A DNA stretch of 13,222 nt from an uncultured Prevotella sp. (GTDB taxonomy: Bacteria; Bacteroidota; Bacteroidia; Bacteroidales; Bacteroidaceae): the NCBI GenBank assembly GCA_900318855.1, contig ONMG01000300.1, positions 1-13,222 on the forward strand, in the 5' to 3' direction. A program made the position numbers and the translations under genes. Below are positions 1-7,377 of the stretch, one piece after another (position 1 is the stretch's first letter; every line of letters begins with the position of its first letter). The notes below the pieces were generated by a model. The model worked only from the letters and a program-made list of their open reading frames with translations, did not search any database and was not told the origin of the DNA.

Positions 1-952
1 GAGCCTTGAGCATAACGGGGAAGATGAGACAGTGGAACACGATATTGTCCTTTCCGATGAAGTGAACCAACCGTGTCTCGGGGTCCTTCCACCACTTCTC
101 CCATGAGCCCCAGCGCTCAGGCTGGCTGTCACAGAGCTCCTTCGTGTTGGAGATATAGCCAATGGGCGCATCGAACCACACATAGAGCACCTTTCCCTCG
201 GCGCCCTCCACGGGAACGGGGATACCCCAGTCGAGGTCGCGCGTCATGGCCCTGGGCTGCAGGTCCATGTCGAGCCAGCTCTTGCATTGTCCGTAGACGT
301 TGGGGCGCCATTCCTTGTGGCCTTCCAGAATCCACTTCTTCAGCCACTCCTGGTATTCGTTCAAGGGCAGATACCAGTTCTTGGTCTTCCGGACGACCGG
401 TTTCGAGCCGCTGATGGTGGAGTGGGGGTTGATGAGCTCCATGGGACTGAGGTCGGAACCACACTTCTCGCACTGATCACCATAAGCATGCGGATTATGG
501 CAGTGGGGACATTCGCCGACGATGTAGCGGTCGGCCAGGAACTGGTGGGCTTCCTCGTCGTAGTACTGCTCAGTCTCCTTTTCAATGAGCTTGCCCTCAT
601 CGTAGAGTTTGCGGAAGAAGTCCGAGGCAAGCTTCTGGTGCGTCTTGGAAGTGGTACGGCTGTAGATATCAAAACTGATACCGAAGTCTTCGAAACTTCT
701 CTTAATAAGCTTATGGTAGCGGTCGCAAATGTCTTGCGGTGTCACGCCTTCTTTTTTAGCTCTGATGGTGATGGGTACACCGTGTTCGTCACTGCCTCCG
801 ATGAAGACAACGTCATCGCCCTTCAACCGAAGATAGCGCACGTAGATGTCGGCAGGCACATAAACACCGGCCAAATGACCGATATGCACGCCGCCATTGG
901 CATAAGGCAATGCTGCCGTGACAAGCGTGCGCTTATAATTCTTATGCTCCAT
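1..952 (-). CDS. metG: Methionyl-tRNA synthetase, N-terminal part (runs off the left edge)
   Basis: Class I aminoacyl-tRNA synthetase that attaches methionine to initiator and elongator tRNA-Met in the cytoplasm. Reading leftward from the ATG at 952-950, 317 codons stay open to the edge; the C-terminal half is missing (Bacteroidetes MetRS is usually near 680 residues). Visible hallmarks are the ATP-binding HIGH motif at residues 23-26 and a zinc knuckle with Cys148-x2-Cys151 and Cys161-x2-Cys164. The methionine-pocket block VWFDAPIGY has its Trp at residue 259, and the GKDNIVFH block lies near the left edge. The KMSKS loop and anticodon-binding domain are outside the window. The start is supported by a consensus -7 box about 27 bases upstream and by the distance to the HIGH motif. 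The overlapping plus-strand frames are shadows. Confidence 0.97.
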   Translation of the reverse strand, partial: MEHKNYKRTLVTAALPYANGGVHIGHLAGVYVPADIYVRYLRLKGDDVVFIGGSDEHGVPITIRAKKEGVTPQDICDRYHKLIKRSFEDFGISFDIYSRTTSKTHQKLASDFFRKLYDEGKLIEKETEQYYDEEAHQFLADRYIVGECPHCHNPHAYGDQCEKCGSDLSPMELINPHSTISGSKPVVRKTKNWYLPLNEYQEWLKKWILEGHKEWRPNVYGQCKSWLDMDLQPRAMTRDLDWGIPVPVEGAEGKVLYVWFDAPIGYISNTKELCDSQPERWGSWEKWWKDPETRLVHFIGKDNIVFHCLIFPVMLKA

Positions 953-978
953 AGATTTGATGTTGTTCTATTTACCTG

Positions 979-1010
979 CAAAATTAGCAAATTATCTTCA
1001 TAACACCGAA
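979..1010 (-). promoter_or_regulatory. Probable metG promoter
   Basis: On the minus strand 979-986 reads TAATTTTG, a perfect match to the Bacteroidetes -7 box TAnnTTTG. A weak TTCG at 1010-1007, 20 bases further upstream, is the only -33 candidate. The box lies 26 bases before the metG ATG, so the leader would be about 20 bases long. The -7 match is seen directly; promoter activity is inferred. Confidence 0.55.
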
Positions 1011-1108
1011 AAAACAGGAAAGGAATTCATGGCGCAGTAGAGAAAGTCCGTGGGTGTCGGTGATGAGGTGGTGTGAAGGAGTCGGCGCACTCTTTAGATT
1101 TTGCTGCG

Positions 1109-1240
1109 TCAGCAAACGAACAGACGCTGTGTTGCGAACGAAGAGGTGCCGCGTTGCGAACAAACGGCCGCCGCGTTGCGAACAAACGGCCTCTGTGCTG
1201 CGAACAAACTTCTATAGCGTTGCAACGTCGGCGACATCAA
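1109..1240. repeat. Degenerate 22-bp tandem repeat array 1 (about six units)
   Basis: Six adjacent 22-base units start at 1109, 1131, 1153, 1175, 1197 and 1219. The best-conserved part is GTTGCGAACAAACGGCC. The 1153 and 1175 units match at 19 of 22 positions. The 1131 and 1197 units keep the GYTGCGAAC core, and the two end units are strongly decayed (the first matches the 1175 unit at 14 of 22). There are no unique spacers, so this is not a CRISPR array. Because 22 is not divisible by three, the same repeat would be read in successive frames, which argues against a coding role. Function unknown. Confidence 0.8.
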
Positions 1241-1312
1241 CACCGCAGAACATCGCTTCAACCCATAAGAATCTTTGGTTGCATCAGTTAAAATCGGCAA
1301 CGTCGGAACGCC

Positions 1313-1422
1313 GTGTGCCAAAGGTGCCGGATGTTACGCCAATTGGCGGAGACATCTACACCAAAAGGCGGAGCTATGTACGCCAATAGGCGGAGACATC
1401 TACGCCATATGCCGTAAGCATG
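1313..1422. repeat. Degenerate 22-bp tandem repeat array 2 with palindromic cores
   Basis: Four contiguous 22-base units start at 1335, 1357, 1379 and 1401, preceded by a poorly conserved possible fifth at 1313. The core is CGCCAATAGGCGGAGAC. The 1335 and 1379 units match at 21 of 22 positions, 1357 versus 1379 at 17 of 22, and 1401 versus 1379 at 14 of 22. In the first full unit the core CGCCAATTGGCG (1337-1348) is a perfect 12-base palindrome; the 1379 unit has the near-palindrome CGCCAATAGGCG. The unit sequence differs from array 1 although the period is the same. Role unknown; a protein-binding array or a relic of an expanded repeat are both possible. Confidence 0.8.
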
Positions 1423-1654
1423 CTGACCCCATGGCCTTAACGCTCAGCGAGGTCTACCATTGCAGGCTGAAGCCGAAGGGCGAGGCCGACGGAGCCGCTG
1501 GTGCCAGGAAGGGCAGATGGGAAGTTGAGGAGGAAAGTGTAAGAAACCTCAAAGACGGCACTACAGGCTTCGTCAACGCGTCACCCCTAATTATCCAAAG
1601 AAACTTGTAACTGCAAAGTGTCTTCCCGGTGACAAAGTGCCGAGAGCGAGCTGC

Positions 1655-1695
1655 AAAAACGAGGGCAGCCTCTCAACACATGTAAGAGACTGCCC
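1655..1695 (-). terminator. Rho-independent terminator of the HU gene
   Basis: On the minus strand, arms 1695-1685 (GGGCAGTCTCT) and 1673-1663 (AGAGGCTGCCC) form an 11-bp stem with one U-G pair and an 11-base loop. A short spacer and five T (1659-1655) follow. The hairpin starts 25 bases after the HU stop codon, in the right orientation to end that transcript. Confidence 0.85.
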
Positions 1696-1720
1696 CGTAG
1701 AACTTGTCGTATTTCAGAAA

Positions 1721-1993
1721 TTACTTGAGCACATTGTTGAAGTCGGCACCGGCCTTGAACTTGGCAACCTTCTTGGCTTCAATTTGAATCTTCTCCTTTG
1801 TGCGGGGATTGATACCCTCACGAGCTCCACGCTCAGAAACCTCGAACGTGCCGAAACCTACGACCTGCACCTTCTCTCCCTTAGCGAGCTGGTCCTTGAT
1901 AACTTCTACTGTAGCATCCAATGCCGACTTGGCAGCAACCTTGCTAAGCCCAGCTTTCTCGGCAACCGCATTGATTAATTCTGACTTGTTCAT
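1721..1993 (-). CDS. HU-family DNA-binding protein
   Basis: Small nucleoid-associated protein, 90 residues, the normal length for HU. HU forms dimers that bind and bend DNA without strong sequence preference and acts in chromosome compaction, replication and repair. The N-terminal helices (residues 1-40) are followed by the VVGFGTFEVSERGAREG segment (44-60) and the arm tip INPRTKE. Pro63 in that tip is the conserved residue that intercalates and kinks DNA. It forms a single-gene unit with a consensus promoter upstream and its own terminator downstream. It is divergent from the rhomboid gene. Bacteroidales usually have several HU/IHF paralogues, so no specific symbol is given. The start codon fits the invariant MNKSELI-type N-terminus. 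Confidence 0.96.
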   Translation of the reverse strand: MNKSELINAVAEKAGLSKVAAKSALDATVEVIKDQLAKGEKVQVVGFGTFEVSERGAREGINPRTKEKIQIEAKKVAKFKAGADFNNVLK

Positions 1994-2043
1994 ACCATTG
2001 ATATTTATTGATTAATAATAATGTCCTAATGTGTAAACGTCGG

Positions 2044-2074
2044 CAAATATAGCCGAAACATTTCAGAATACAAA
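2044..2074 (-). promoter_or_regulatory. HU promoter, full Bacteroidetes consensus
   Basis: On the minus strand the -33 box TTTG (2074-2071), 19 bases of spacer, and the -7 box TATATTTG (2051-2044) match the sigma-ABfr consensus exactly. Transcription would start near 2038, giving a leader of about 45 bases before the ATG at 1993. The leader is AT-rich and lacks a Shine-Dalgarno sequence, as is common in this phylum. Confidence 0.85.
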
Positions 2075-2156
2075 CAAAAAAGAGAAAAAAATGAAGATAT
2101 TCATCAAAAAAAGTCGTTAGTCTCCTGCTTGTGTGCCATTTACGGGATATTTTTAG

Positions 2157-2164
2157 TACTTTTG
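2157..2164 (+). promoter_or_regulatory. Probable -7 box of the rhomboid-EEP operon
   Basis: TACTTTTG matches TAnnTTTG exactly and lies 28 bases before the rhomboid ATG, giving a short leader of about 20 bases. No convincing TTTG lies at the expected distance upstream (only a TTG at 2129-2131, 25 bases away), so the -33 element is weak or absent. Together with the HU promoter it forms a divergent promoter region. Confidence 0.6.
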
Positions 2165-2192
2165 CACGCATAAGAACAAACGTACACTGATT

Positions 2193-3104
2193 ATGTTTAA
2201 TATCCCTAAGGTCACCAAGAACCTGCTTATACTCAATATTCTGGCATTCATAGCCATGTTCGTGCTTCGCTCGACAGTCGACTTAAATAATCTGTTCGGC
2301 CTGCACTTTTTCCTGGCCCATGACTTCCATATCTACCAGCTCGTCACCTATATGTTCATGCATGCCAACATCGAGCACATCTTCTTCAATATGTTCGGGC
2401 TATGGATGTTCGGCTGTGTAGTGGAGCGCATGTGGGGGGGCAACCGTTTTCTGCTCTACTATCTCGTATGTGGCATCGGAGCAGGTCTGTCGCAGGAAAT
2501 AGCGCAGTTCGTCTCCTTTTACATTGCTGCCGGCGCGTTTCCTGGAGTTCCACTTCAGGAGATTGTGGCGGCCAACCAAGGCCTGTTGAGCCAATGGACT
2601 ACCGTGGGCGCCTCTGGAGCCATCTACGGCATTCTGCTTGCCTTCGGCATGCTCTTCCCCGAGGACCGCATCTTCATTTTCCCCCTGCCCATCCCCATCA
2701 AGGCTAAATGGTTTGTTGTCATCTTTGCAGGCGTCGAGCTTTTTTCGGCCATAGCCACGCCAGGCGACAATGTTGCCCACGTCGCCCACCTCGGGGGTAT
2801 GATTTTCGGTTATCTCCTCATCCGTTATTGGAAACGCCACCCCTTCAGCAACTATTATGGCTGTGATAGTGGGGAACAGTTCTTCGGCAATATGAAACGG
2901 CGCTGGGAGGCACATCAGCGCAATAAACAGCAAGCCCAGCAAGAGCGTCGGGACGGGGAAGAGGCCGGCAGGGACTACAACGCACGCAGGAAGGCGCGTG
3001 AAGAGGAGAAAGACCGCATACTCGACAAGATTCGCCGAAGTGGATATGACAGTCTGACTGCCGAAGAGAAGCGACGTCTCTTTGACAACAGCAAGAGGCA
3101 ATAA
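2193..3104 (+). CDS. Rhomboid-family intramembrane serine protease with charged C-terminal tail
   Basis: A polytopic inner-membrane protease of 303 residues that would cleave transmembrane segments of substrate proteins. The rhomboid core spans about residues 9-215. It shows His62 and Asn66 in HIFFN (the family's oxyanion-side pair), the nucleophile Ser141 in GASG (139-142), and the catalytic His199 in AHLGG. Hydrophobic segments cover roughly 9-25, 48-75, 85-112, 138-155, 172-188 and 198-212. After the last membrane helix comes an unusually charged, Gln/Arg/Glu-rich helical tail (about 226-303) ending in a conserved-looking KIRRSGYDSLTAEEKRRL motif, as in other Bacteroidetes rhomboids. The natural substrate cannot be told from sequence. 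The stop lies 6 bases before the next ATG, so the two genes are almost certainly co-transcribed. Confidence 0.95.
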   Translation: MFNIPKVTKNLLILNILAFIAMFVLRSTVDLNNLFGLHFFLAHDFHIYQLVTYMFMHANIEHIFFNMFGLWMFGCVVERMWGGNRFLLYYLVCGIGAGLSQEIAQFVSFYIAAGAFPGVPLQEIVAANQGLLSQWTTVGASGAIYGILLAFGMLFPEDRIFIFPLPIPIKAKWFVVIFAGVELFSAIATPGDNVAHVAHLGGMIFGYLLIRYWKRHPFSNYYGCDSGEQFFGNMKRRWEAHQRNKQQAQQERRDGEEAGRDYNARRKAREEEKDRILDKIRRSGYDSLTAEEKRRLFDNSKRQ

Positions 3105-3110
3105 GCCGTC

Positions 3111-4193
3111 ATGAGGAAATTTCGCAGCTTCACTCTTCAACTCATTGCCGGAGCCAACATCGCGAGTGTCATCGCGATGACGGCTGTGGGCTATTCCGAT
3201 CACCTTGATCCCATCGCCTTTCCGCTGCTTAGCATCGTAGGACTGGCTTTTCCTGCTTTTCTGCTACTCAACATCGTCTTTCTCGTATTTTGGGTGGTAG
3301 TAAAGCCACGCTATGTCCTTATCCCTTTGGCCGGCTTCATCATCTGCTTCCATCCTGTACGCAATTACTGTCCGCTCAATCCGTTCACGACCACCAAAGG
3401 TGCCGACCTCAAAGTCGTGTCCTTCAATGTTTGGATGTTCAGCACCGAATATCCGGACAGCACGCTCGCATTGCTTCACTACTTACAGAAACAACATGCC
3501 GACATCATCTGCCTTCAGGAAGCTGATGTCAGCGGGTCACCGGAAAAAGTCGTCGACTCCGTAATGAACCGGCTCTATTCACATCGCGACACCACAAGCT
3601 ACAGCAATGGGGATGTCATCCGTCTTTATAGCCGCTACCCCATCATCCGCCGGGAAGCCATCCCCTACCCTTCACTCAGCAACCACTCCTCAGCCTTCTT
3701 CCTGAAGATGGGCTCCGACACGGTTATCGTAGTTGCCAACCACCTCCAGTCGATAGGTCTTTCACGCGAGGACAAGCTGCAATTCAAGTACTTGGTAAAG
3801 CAAGACTTGGGCAGCGACTCGGCACGTGCCGTCTCCCACATGCTCTATGAGAAAATCAGTGAGGCCTCCATGCAGCGTGCCCCCCAGGCAGAGGCCGTAG
3901 CCACATTCATCCGGAAGCATAAGCATTACCCCATGATCGTGTGCGGTGATTTCAACGACGGCCCCATCTCCTATGCCCGTCGCACCATCGCAGAAGGACT
4001 CACCGATTGCTATCGGGAAAGCGGCAATGGTCCCGGCATCACCTACCATCGTGGAGGCTTCTACGTGAGAATTGACAACATCTTCTGCAACGAGCACTTC
4101 ACGCCGCTAAAGTGTGTCGTTGGCAACACGATAAAGGCCAGCGACCACTACCCAATCATCGCCTGGCTGAAGAAAAAGAAGCTAAATCAGTAA
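3111..4193 (+). CDS. Membrane-anchored endonuclease/exonuclease/phosphatase-family protein
   Basis: Metal-dependent phosphodiesterase fold (DNase I / inositol phosphatase / sphingomyelinase superfamily), 360 residues. The N-terminal 90 residues hold about three hydrophobic segments (roughly 8-26, 35-62 and 68-82), so the catalytic domain is membrane-tethered. The EEP core starts near residue 99 and all expected motifs are present. These are Asn106 in SFNVW, the metal-binding Glu137 in LQEAD, Asn210-His211 in ANHLQ, Asp280 and Asn282 in CGDFND, and Asp345-His346 in SDHYP. The enzyme therefore looks active, but its substrate (nucleic acid, phospholipid or another phosphodiester) cannot be assigned. 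It follows the rhomboid gene by 6 bases in what appears to be one operon. No terminator hairpin was recognised after it. Confidence 0.93.
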   Translation: MRKFRSFTLQLIAGANIASVIAMTAVGYSDHLDPIAFPLLSIVGLAFPAFLLLNIVFLVFWVVVKPRYVLIPLAGFIICFHPVRNYCPLNPFTTTKGADLKVVSFNVWMFSTEYPDSTLALLHYLQKQHADIICLQEADVSGSPEKVVDSVMNRLYSHRDTTSYSNGDVIRLYSRYPIIRREAIPYPSLSNHSSAFFLKMGSDTVIVVANHLQSIGLSREDKLQFKYLVKQDLGSDSARAVSHMLYEKISEASMQRAPQAEAVATFIRKHKHYPMIVCGDFNDGPISYARRTIAEGLTDCYRESGNGPGITYHRGGFYVRIDNIFCNEHFTPLKCVVGNTIKASDHYPIIAWLKKKKLNQ

Positions 4194-4220
4194 AAAATGA
4201 ATATTTAAGGGCCATAAATT

Positions 4221-4250
4221 TTTGAGAGCGACAAAAAATAGCTAACTTTG
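4221..4250 (+). promoter_or_regulatory. secDF promoter
   Basis: The -33 box TTTG (4221-4224), an 18-base spacer and the -7 box TAACTTTG (4243-4250) match the Bacteroidetes consensus. The predicted start near 4256 gives a roughly 45-base, A-rich, G-poor leader without a Shine-Dalgarno sequence, a common form in highly expressed Bacteroidetes genes. The site shows that secDF has its own transcription start despite following the rhomboid-EEP operon closely. Confidence 0.82.
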
Positions 4251-4300
4251 CAGGACTGCAAAACGTTGAGAAAAACAAATATAAAACAATAAAAACAAAC

Positions 4301-7300
4301 ATGCAGAACAAAGGAATTGTAATTGTAACAGCCGTCTTATTGACGCTTGCAAGCATCTTCTATCTGTCCTTCAGCGTAGCCACCAGCTACTACGACAGTC
4401 AGGCTGCTAAGTTGAAAGATCCCATTGCCCAGCAGGATTACAAAGATTCTGTGAAGTATTTGGGCATCTATCCTTACCAAAAGTGCCTGGAGACGCAGAT
4501 CGGGCTGGGCCTTGACCTGAAAGGCGGTATGAATGTAATCCTGGAAATCTCGGTACCCGACGTCATTGACATGCTGGCCGACCACAGGACCGACGTAGCT
4601 TTCACTAAGTCAATGCAGGAAGCGAGAAAAGAAGAGGAGACCAGTCAGAAAGACTTCCTCACGCTCTTCATCAACGCTTATCACCACAACGCACCAGGCC
4701 ACACCTTGGCTGAGGTTTTCTCCACAACTGAGCTGCAAGGCAAGGTAAGCCCCAACAGCACCGACAGCGAGGTAGAGAAGGTGCTGCGCAGCGAAATCCA
4801 AGCTGCCATCGACAACTCATTCAACGTGGTGCGCACCCGTATCGACAAGTTCGGTGTCGTACAGCCCAACATTCAGAAGCTCGAGGGGCAGGAAGGCCGC
4901 ATCATGGTCGAAATGCCTGGTATTCGCGAGCCTGAGCGTATGCGCAAGCTGCTTCAAGGAAGCGCCAACCTGGAGTTCTGGGAGACCTACAATGCTGAGG
5001 AAATCATTCCTTATCTGCAACAGCTCGACACACGTCTGGCAGCCGGCGAGAGTGAAACCGCCGCTAAGAAAGATTCTACAACTGCCAAGACGGCCGAAGC
5101 CAAGAAGCCGGTTGCAAAGGCACAGCCTAAGTTCAAGATTAAGAACACTGACGAGCCTACCGCCAAGAGCAGCAACAGCCAAGAAGCCCAGATGCTGAAG
5201 CAGCATCCGCTGTTGGCCCGCCTCTCGCTCACAGGACAAGGCTACAAGGCTCTCGTGGGATTCGCCAATGTACGCGACACCGCAGCTGTCAATCGCCTCA
5301 TCCACTCGTCGGTTGCCAAGCAAGTGCTTCCCTCCGACCTGAAGCTCCTTTGGAGTGCCAAGGCTTCTACCGACCTCAAGGTGAAGAACACCTTCGAGCT
5401 CTATGCACTCAAGGTGACTACCACCAACGGTCGTGCTCCTATTGAGGGTGACGTCATCACCGACGCCAAGGACCAGTTCGACCCCATTACGGGCAAGCCT
5501 GAGGTCAGCATGACCATGAATTCCGACGGTGCACGCCGTTGGGCCGACCTGACCAAGCGCAACATCCAGCGCGCCGTGGCCATCGTTCTTGATGATGCTG
5601 TCTACTCGGCTCCTAACGTGCAGACCGAAATCGACGGCGGCCAGTCATCCATCAGCGGCAACTTCACGATTGAGGAAACCAAAGATTTGGCCAACACCCT
5701 GAAATCGGGCCGTATGCCGGCTCCCGCACGCATCGTGCAGGAAGAGGTTGTCGGACCTACCTTGGGTGCCCAGTCCATCCAGCAGGGTATCGTGTCCTTC
5801 ATCATCGCCTTCGTTCTCCTTATTATATATATGGTGATGATGTACAACCTCATCCCGGGCATGATAGCCAACTGTGCCCTCATCATCAACGTATTCTTCA
5901 CCTTAGGCATTCTAACCTCCTTCCAAGCAGCCCTCACCATGAGTGGTATTGCCGGTATGGTGCTTTCGTTAGGAACGGCTGTGGATGCCAACGTGCTGAT
6001 ATATGAGCGTATTAAGGAAGAGCTGCGCAAAGGCAAGCAAATGAAGCAAGCCGTTTCCGCTGGTTACAGCAATGCCTTCAGCGCCATCTTCGACTCCAAC
6101 TTAACCTCCTTGATAACGGGTGTCATCCTCTATCTCTTCGGAACAGGTCCTATCCAGGGCTTCGCTACTACATGGATTATAGGTATCGTCTGCTCTTTCT
6201 TCAGCGCCGTTTACCTCACCCGTCTGGTTTACGACTACAAGCTTCGTCACGACAAGTGGCTGAACCTGAAATATTGGACTCCTATCTCGGAGCACTTCAT
6301 GCAGAACGCCCACTTTGCCTTCATGAAGAAGCGCAAAGTAACCTTCACCATAGCAATCGTCGCCACCGTGGTATTCTTCATCAGCTTTGCTACCCGCGGT
6401 CTCGACAAGAGCATCGACTTTACGGGTGGCCGCAACTATGTCATCCAGTTCGAGAAGACCACAGAGCCTGAGCAGGTGCGCGAAGTACTTGCCAAGGCAT
6501 TCCCCGGATGTACCAACAGCGCCCTCTCGCTGGGTACCGACAACCGTACGATTCGAATCTCAACAAACTACAAGATAGAATCGAACAACCCGAAGGTTGA
6601 CGACGAGGCCGAGACGCTTCTCTACAACACGCTGAAGGCTGCCGGCATGGTGAGCCAAAAGAGTGTTGAAGCCTTCAAGAACCCGGACATCCGCCAGGGT
6701 GGCTCCATCATCAGTTCTTCAAAGGTAGGACCGTCGGTGGCCAAGGATGTCACTCACAGCGCCATCATCAGTGTCATCATCGCCCTGTTGGCCATCTTCC
6801 TCTACATTCTGCTGCGCTTCCGCAATCTCGCCTTCTCCATCGGCTCCACGGTGGCACTCACCTTCGATGCTCTGACTGTCATCGGACTCTTCTCACTGTT
6901 GCAGGGTCTGCTGCCCTTCTCACTCGAAGTCGACCAGACCTTCATCGGCGCAGTGCTGACCGTGATTGGCTACTCTATCAACGATAAGGTGGTGGTGTTC
7001 GACCGTATTCGTGAGAATCTCGGTCTGCATCCGAAGCAGGACTACGAGTCACTCTTCAACGACTCCATCAATGAGACGCTGGCCCGTACGCTGAACACGT
7101 CAGTGTCGACGCTCATCGTGCTGCTCTGCATCCTCTTCCTTGGAGGCAAGAGCATCCAGCCTTTCGCATTCGCCATGACGCTGGGTGTCATCTTCGGAAC
7201 GCTGAGCTCCATCTTCATCGCATCGCCTATCGCCTTCGTTGTCCTTAGGAAGAGACGCGGCGACAAGCGTGCCCTCGAAGCTGAGCCGGCCAAGGCTTAA
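4301..7300 (+). CDS. secDF: Protein translocase subunit SecDF (SecD-SecF fusion)
   Basis: A single 999-residue inner-membrane protein combining SecD and SecF. It uses the proton motive force to help complete protein export through SecYEG. The SecD half has a first membrane helix (about 5-27), the LGLDLKGGMNVILEI block (69-83), a large periplasmic region, and a five-helix membrane block from about 493 to 645 with VDANVLIYERIKEE (561-574). The SecF half starts near 675 with a membrane helix (about 680-697) and IDFTGG (705-710). Its membrane block runs from about 820 to 983 and includes SINDKVVVFDRIREN (892-906). Periplasmic SecD carries a low-complexity Lys/Ala/Thr-rich stretch at about 250-297. 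Fused SecDF of this length is usual in Bacteroidetes. It forms a single-gene unit with its own promoter and a perfect-stem terminator. Confidence 0.97.
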   Translation: MQNKGIVIVTAVLLTLASIFYLSFSVATSYYDSQAAKLKDPIAQQDYKDSVKYLGIYPYQKCLETQIGLGLDLKGGMNVILEISVPDVIDMLADHRTDVAFTKSMQEARKEEETSQKDFLTLFINAYHHNAPGHTLAEVFSTTELQGKVSPNSTDSEVEKVLRSEIQAAIDNSFNVVRTRIDKFGVVQPNIQKLEGQEGRIMVEMPGIREPERMRKLLQGSANLEFWETYNAEEIIPYLQQLDTRLAAGESETAAKKDSTTAKTAEAKKPVAKAQPKFKIKNTDEPTAKSSNSQEAQMLKQHPLLARLSLTGQGYKALVGFANVRDTAAVNRLIHSSVAKQVLPSDLKLLWSAKASTDLKVKNTFELYALKVTTTNGRAPIEGDVITDAKDQFDPITGKPEVSMTMNSDGARRWADLTKRNIQRAVAIVLDDAVYSAPNVQTEIDGGQSSISGNFTIEETKDLANTLKSGRMPAPARIVQEEVVGPTLGAQSIQQGIVSFIIAFVLLIIYMVMMYNLIPGMIANCALIINVFFTLGILTSFQAALTMSGIAGMVLSLGTAVDANVLIYERIKEELRKGKQMKQAVSAGYSNAFSAIFDSNLTSLITGVILYLFGTGPIQGFATTWIIGIVCSFFSAVYLTRLVYDYKLRHDKWLNLKYWTPISEHFMQNAHFAFMKKRKVTFTIAIVATVVFFISFATRGLDKSIDFTGGRNYVIQFEKTTEPEQVREVLAKAFPGCTNSALSLGTDNRTIRISTNYKIESNNPKVDDEAETLLYNTLKAAGMVSQKSVEAFKNPDIRQGGSIISSSKVGPSVAKDVTHSAIISVIIALLAIFLYILLRFRNLAFSIGSTVALTFDALTVIGLFSLLQGLLPFSLEVDQTFIGAVLTVIGYSINDKVVVFDRIRENLGLHPKQDYESLFNDSINETLARTLNTSVSTLIVLLCILFLGGKSIQPFAFAMTLGVIFGTLSSIFIASPIAFVVLRKRRGDKRALEAEPAKA

Positions 7301-7336
7301 GACGTTATTCGGCTGAAAAGCTGAACACATATACCG

Positions 7337-7377
7337 GCGCGGTCCTATATATATAAGGTATAGGACCGCGCTTTTTT
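7337..7377 (+). terminator. Strong Rho-independent terminator after secDF
   Basis: A perfect 13-bp stem is formed by GCGCGGTCCTATA (7337-7349) and its complement at 7359-7371. It closes a 9-base loop and is followed directly by six T (7372-7377). The hairpin starts 36 bases after the secDF stop and insulates susC from read-through. Confidence 0.95.

Larger units (their letters stand above)
1020..1654. other. Gene-free stretch between metG and HU, with two repeat arrays
   Basis: No convincing gene is visible on either strand. Open frames here are short, overlap one another, and run across 22-bp repeats whose period is not a multiple of three, so they look fortuitous. The two repeat arrays are listed separately. 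The remainder, about 1423-1654, is mixed-composition sequence in which no RNA gene, promoter or coding signature was recognised. It could be a decayed remnant, but nothing identifies it. Confidence 0.7.

Noticed and set aside
287..1003. 238-codon open frame on the plus strand over metG
   Set aside because: It lies entirely antisense to the strongly conserved metG sequence and its own promoter; the protein shows no family signature. It is a codon-bias shadow.
1054..1389. Small protein with repeated LRTN / VANK / CEQT stretches
   Set aside because: The repeated peptides come from one 22-base DNA repeat read in three successive frames; the same DNA is open in several frames, so coding is unlikely.
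1109..1422. CRISPR array
   Set aside because: The 22-base units abut each other without unique spacers, and no cas gene is present.
2400..3203. 267-codon open frame antisense to rhomboid and the start of the EEP gene
   Set aside because: It crosses two well-supported genes and has no motif. Codons ending in C or G on the real strand keep the opposite strand open.
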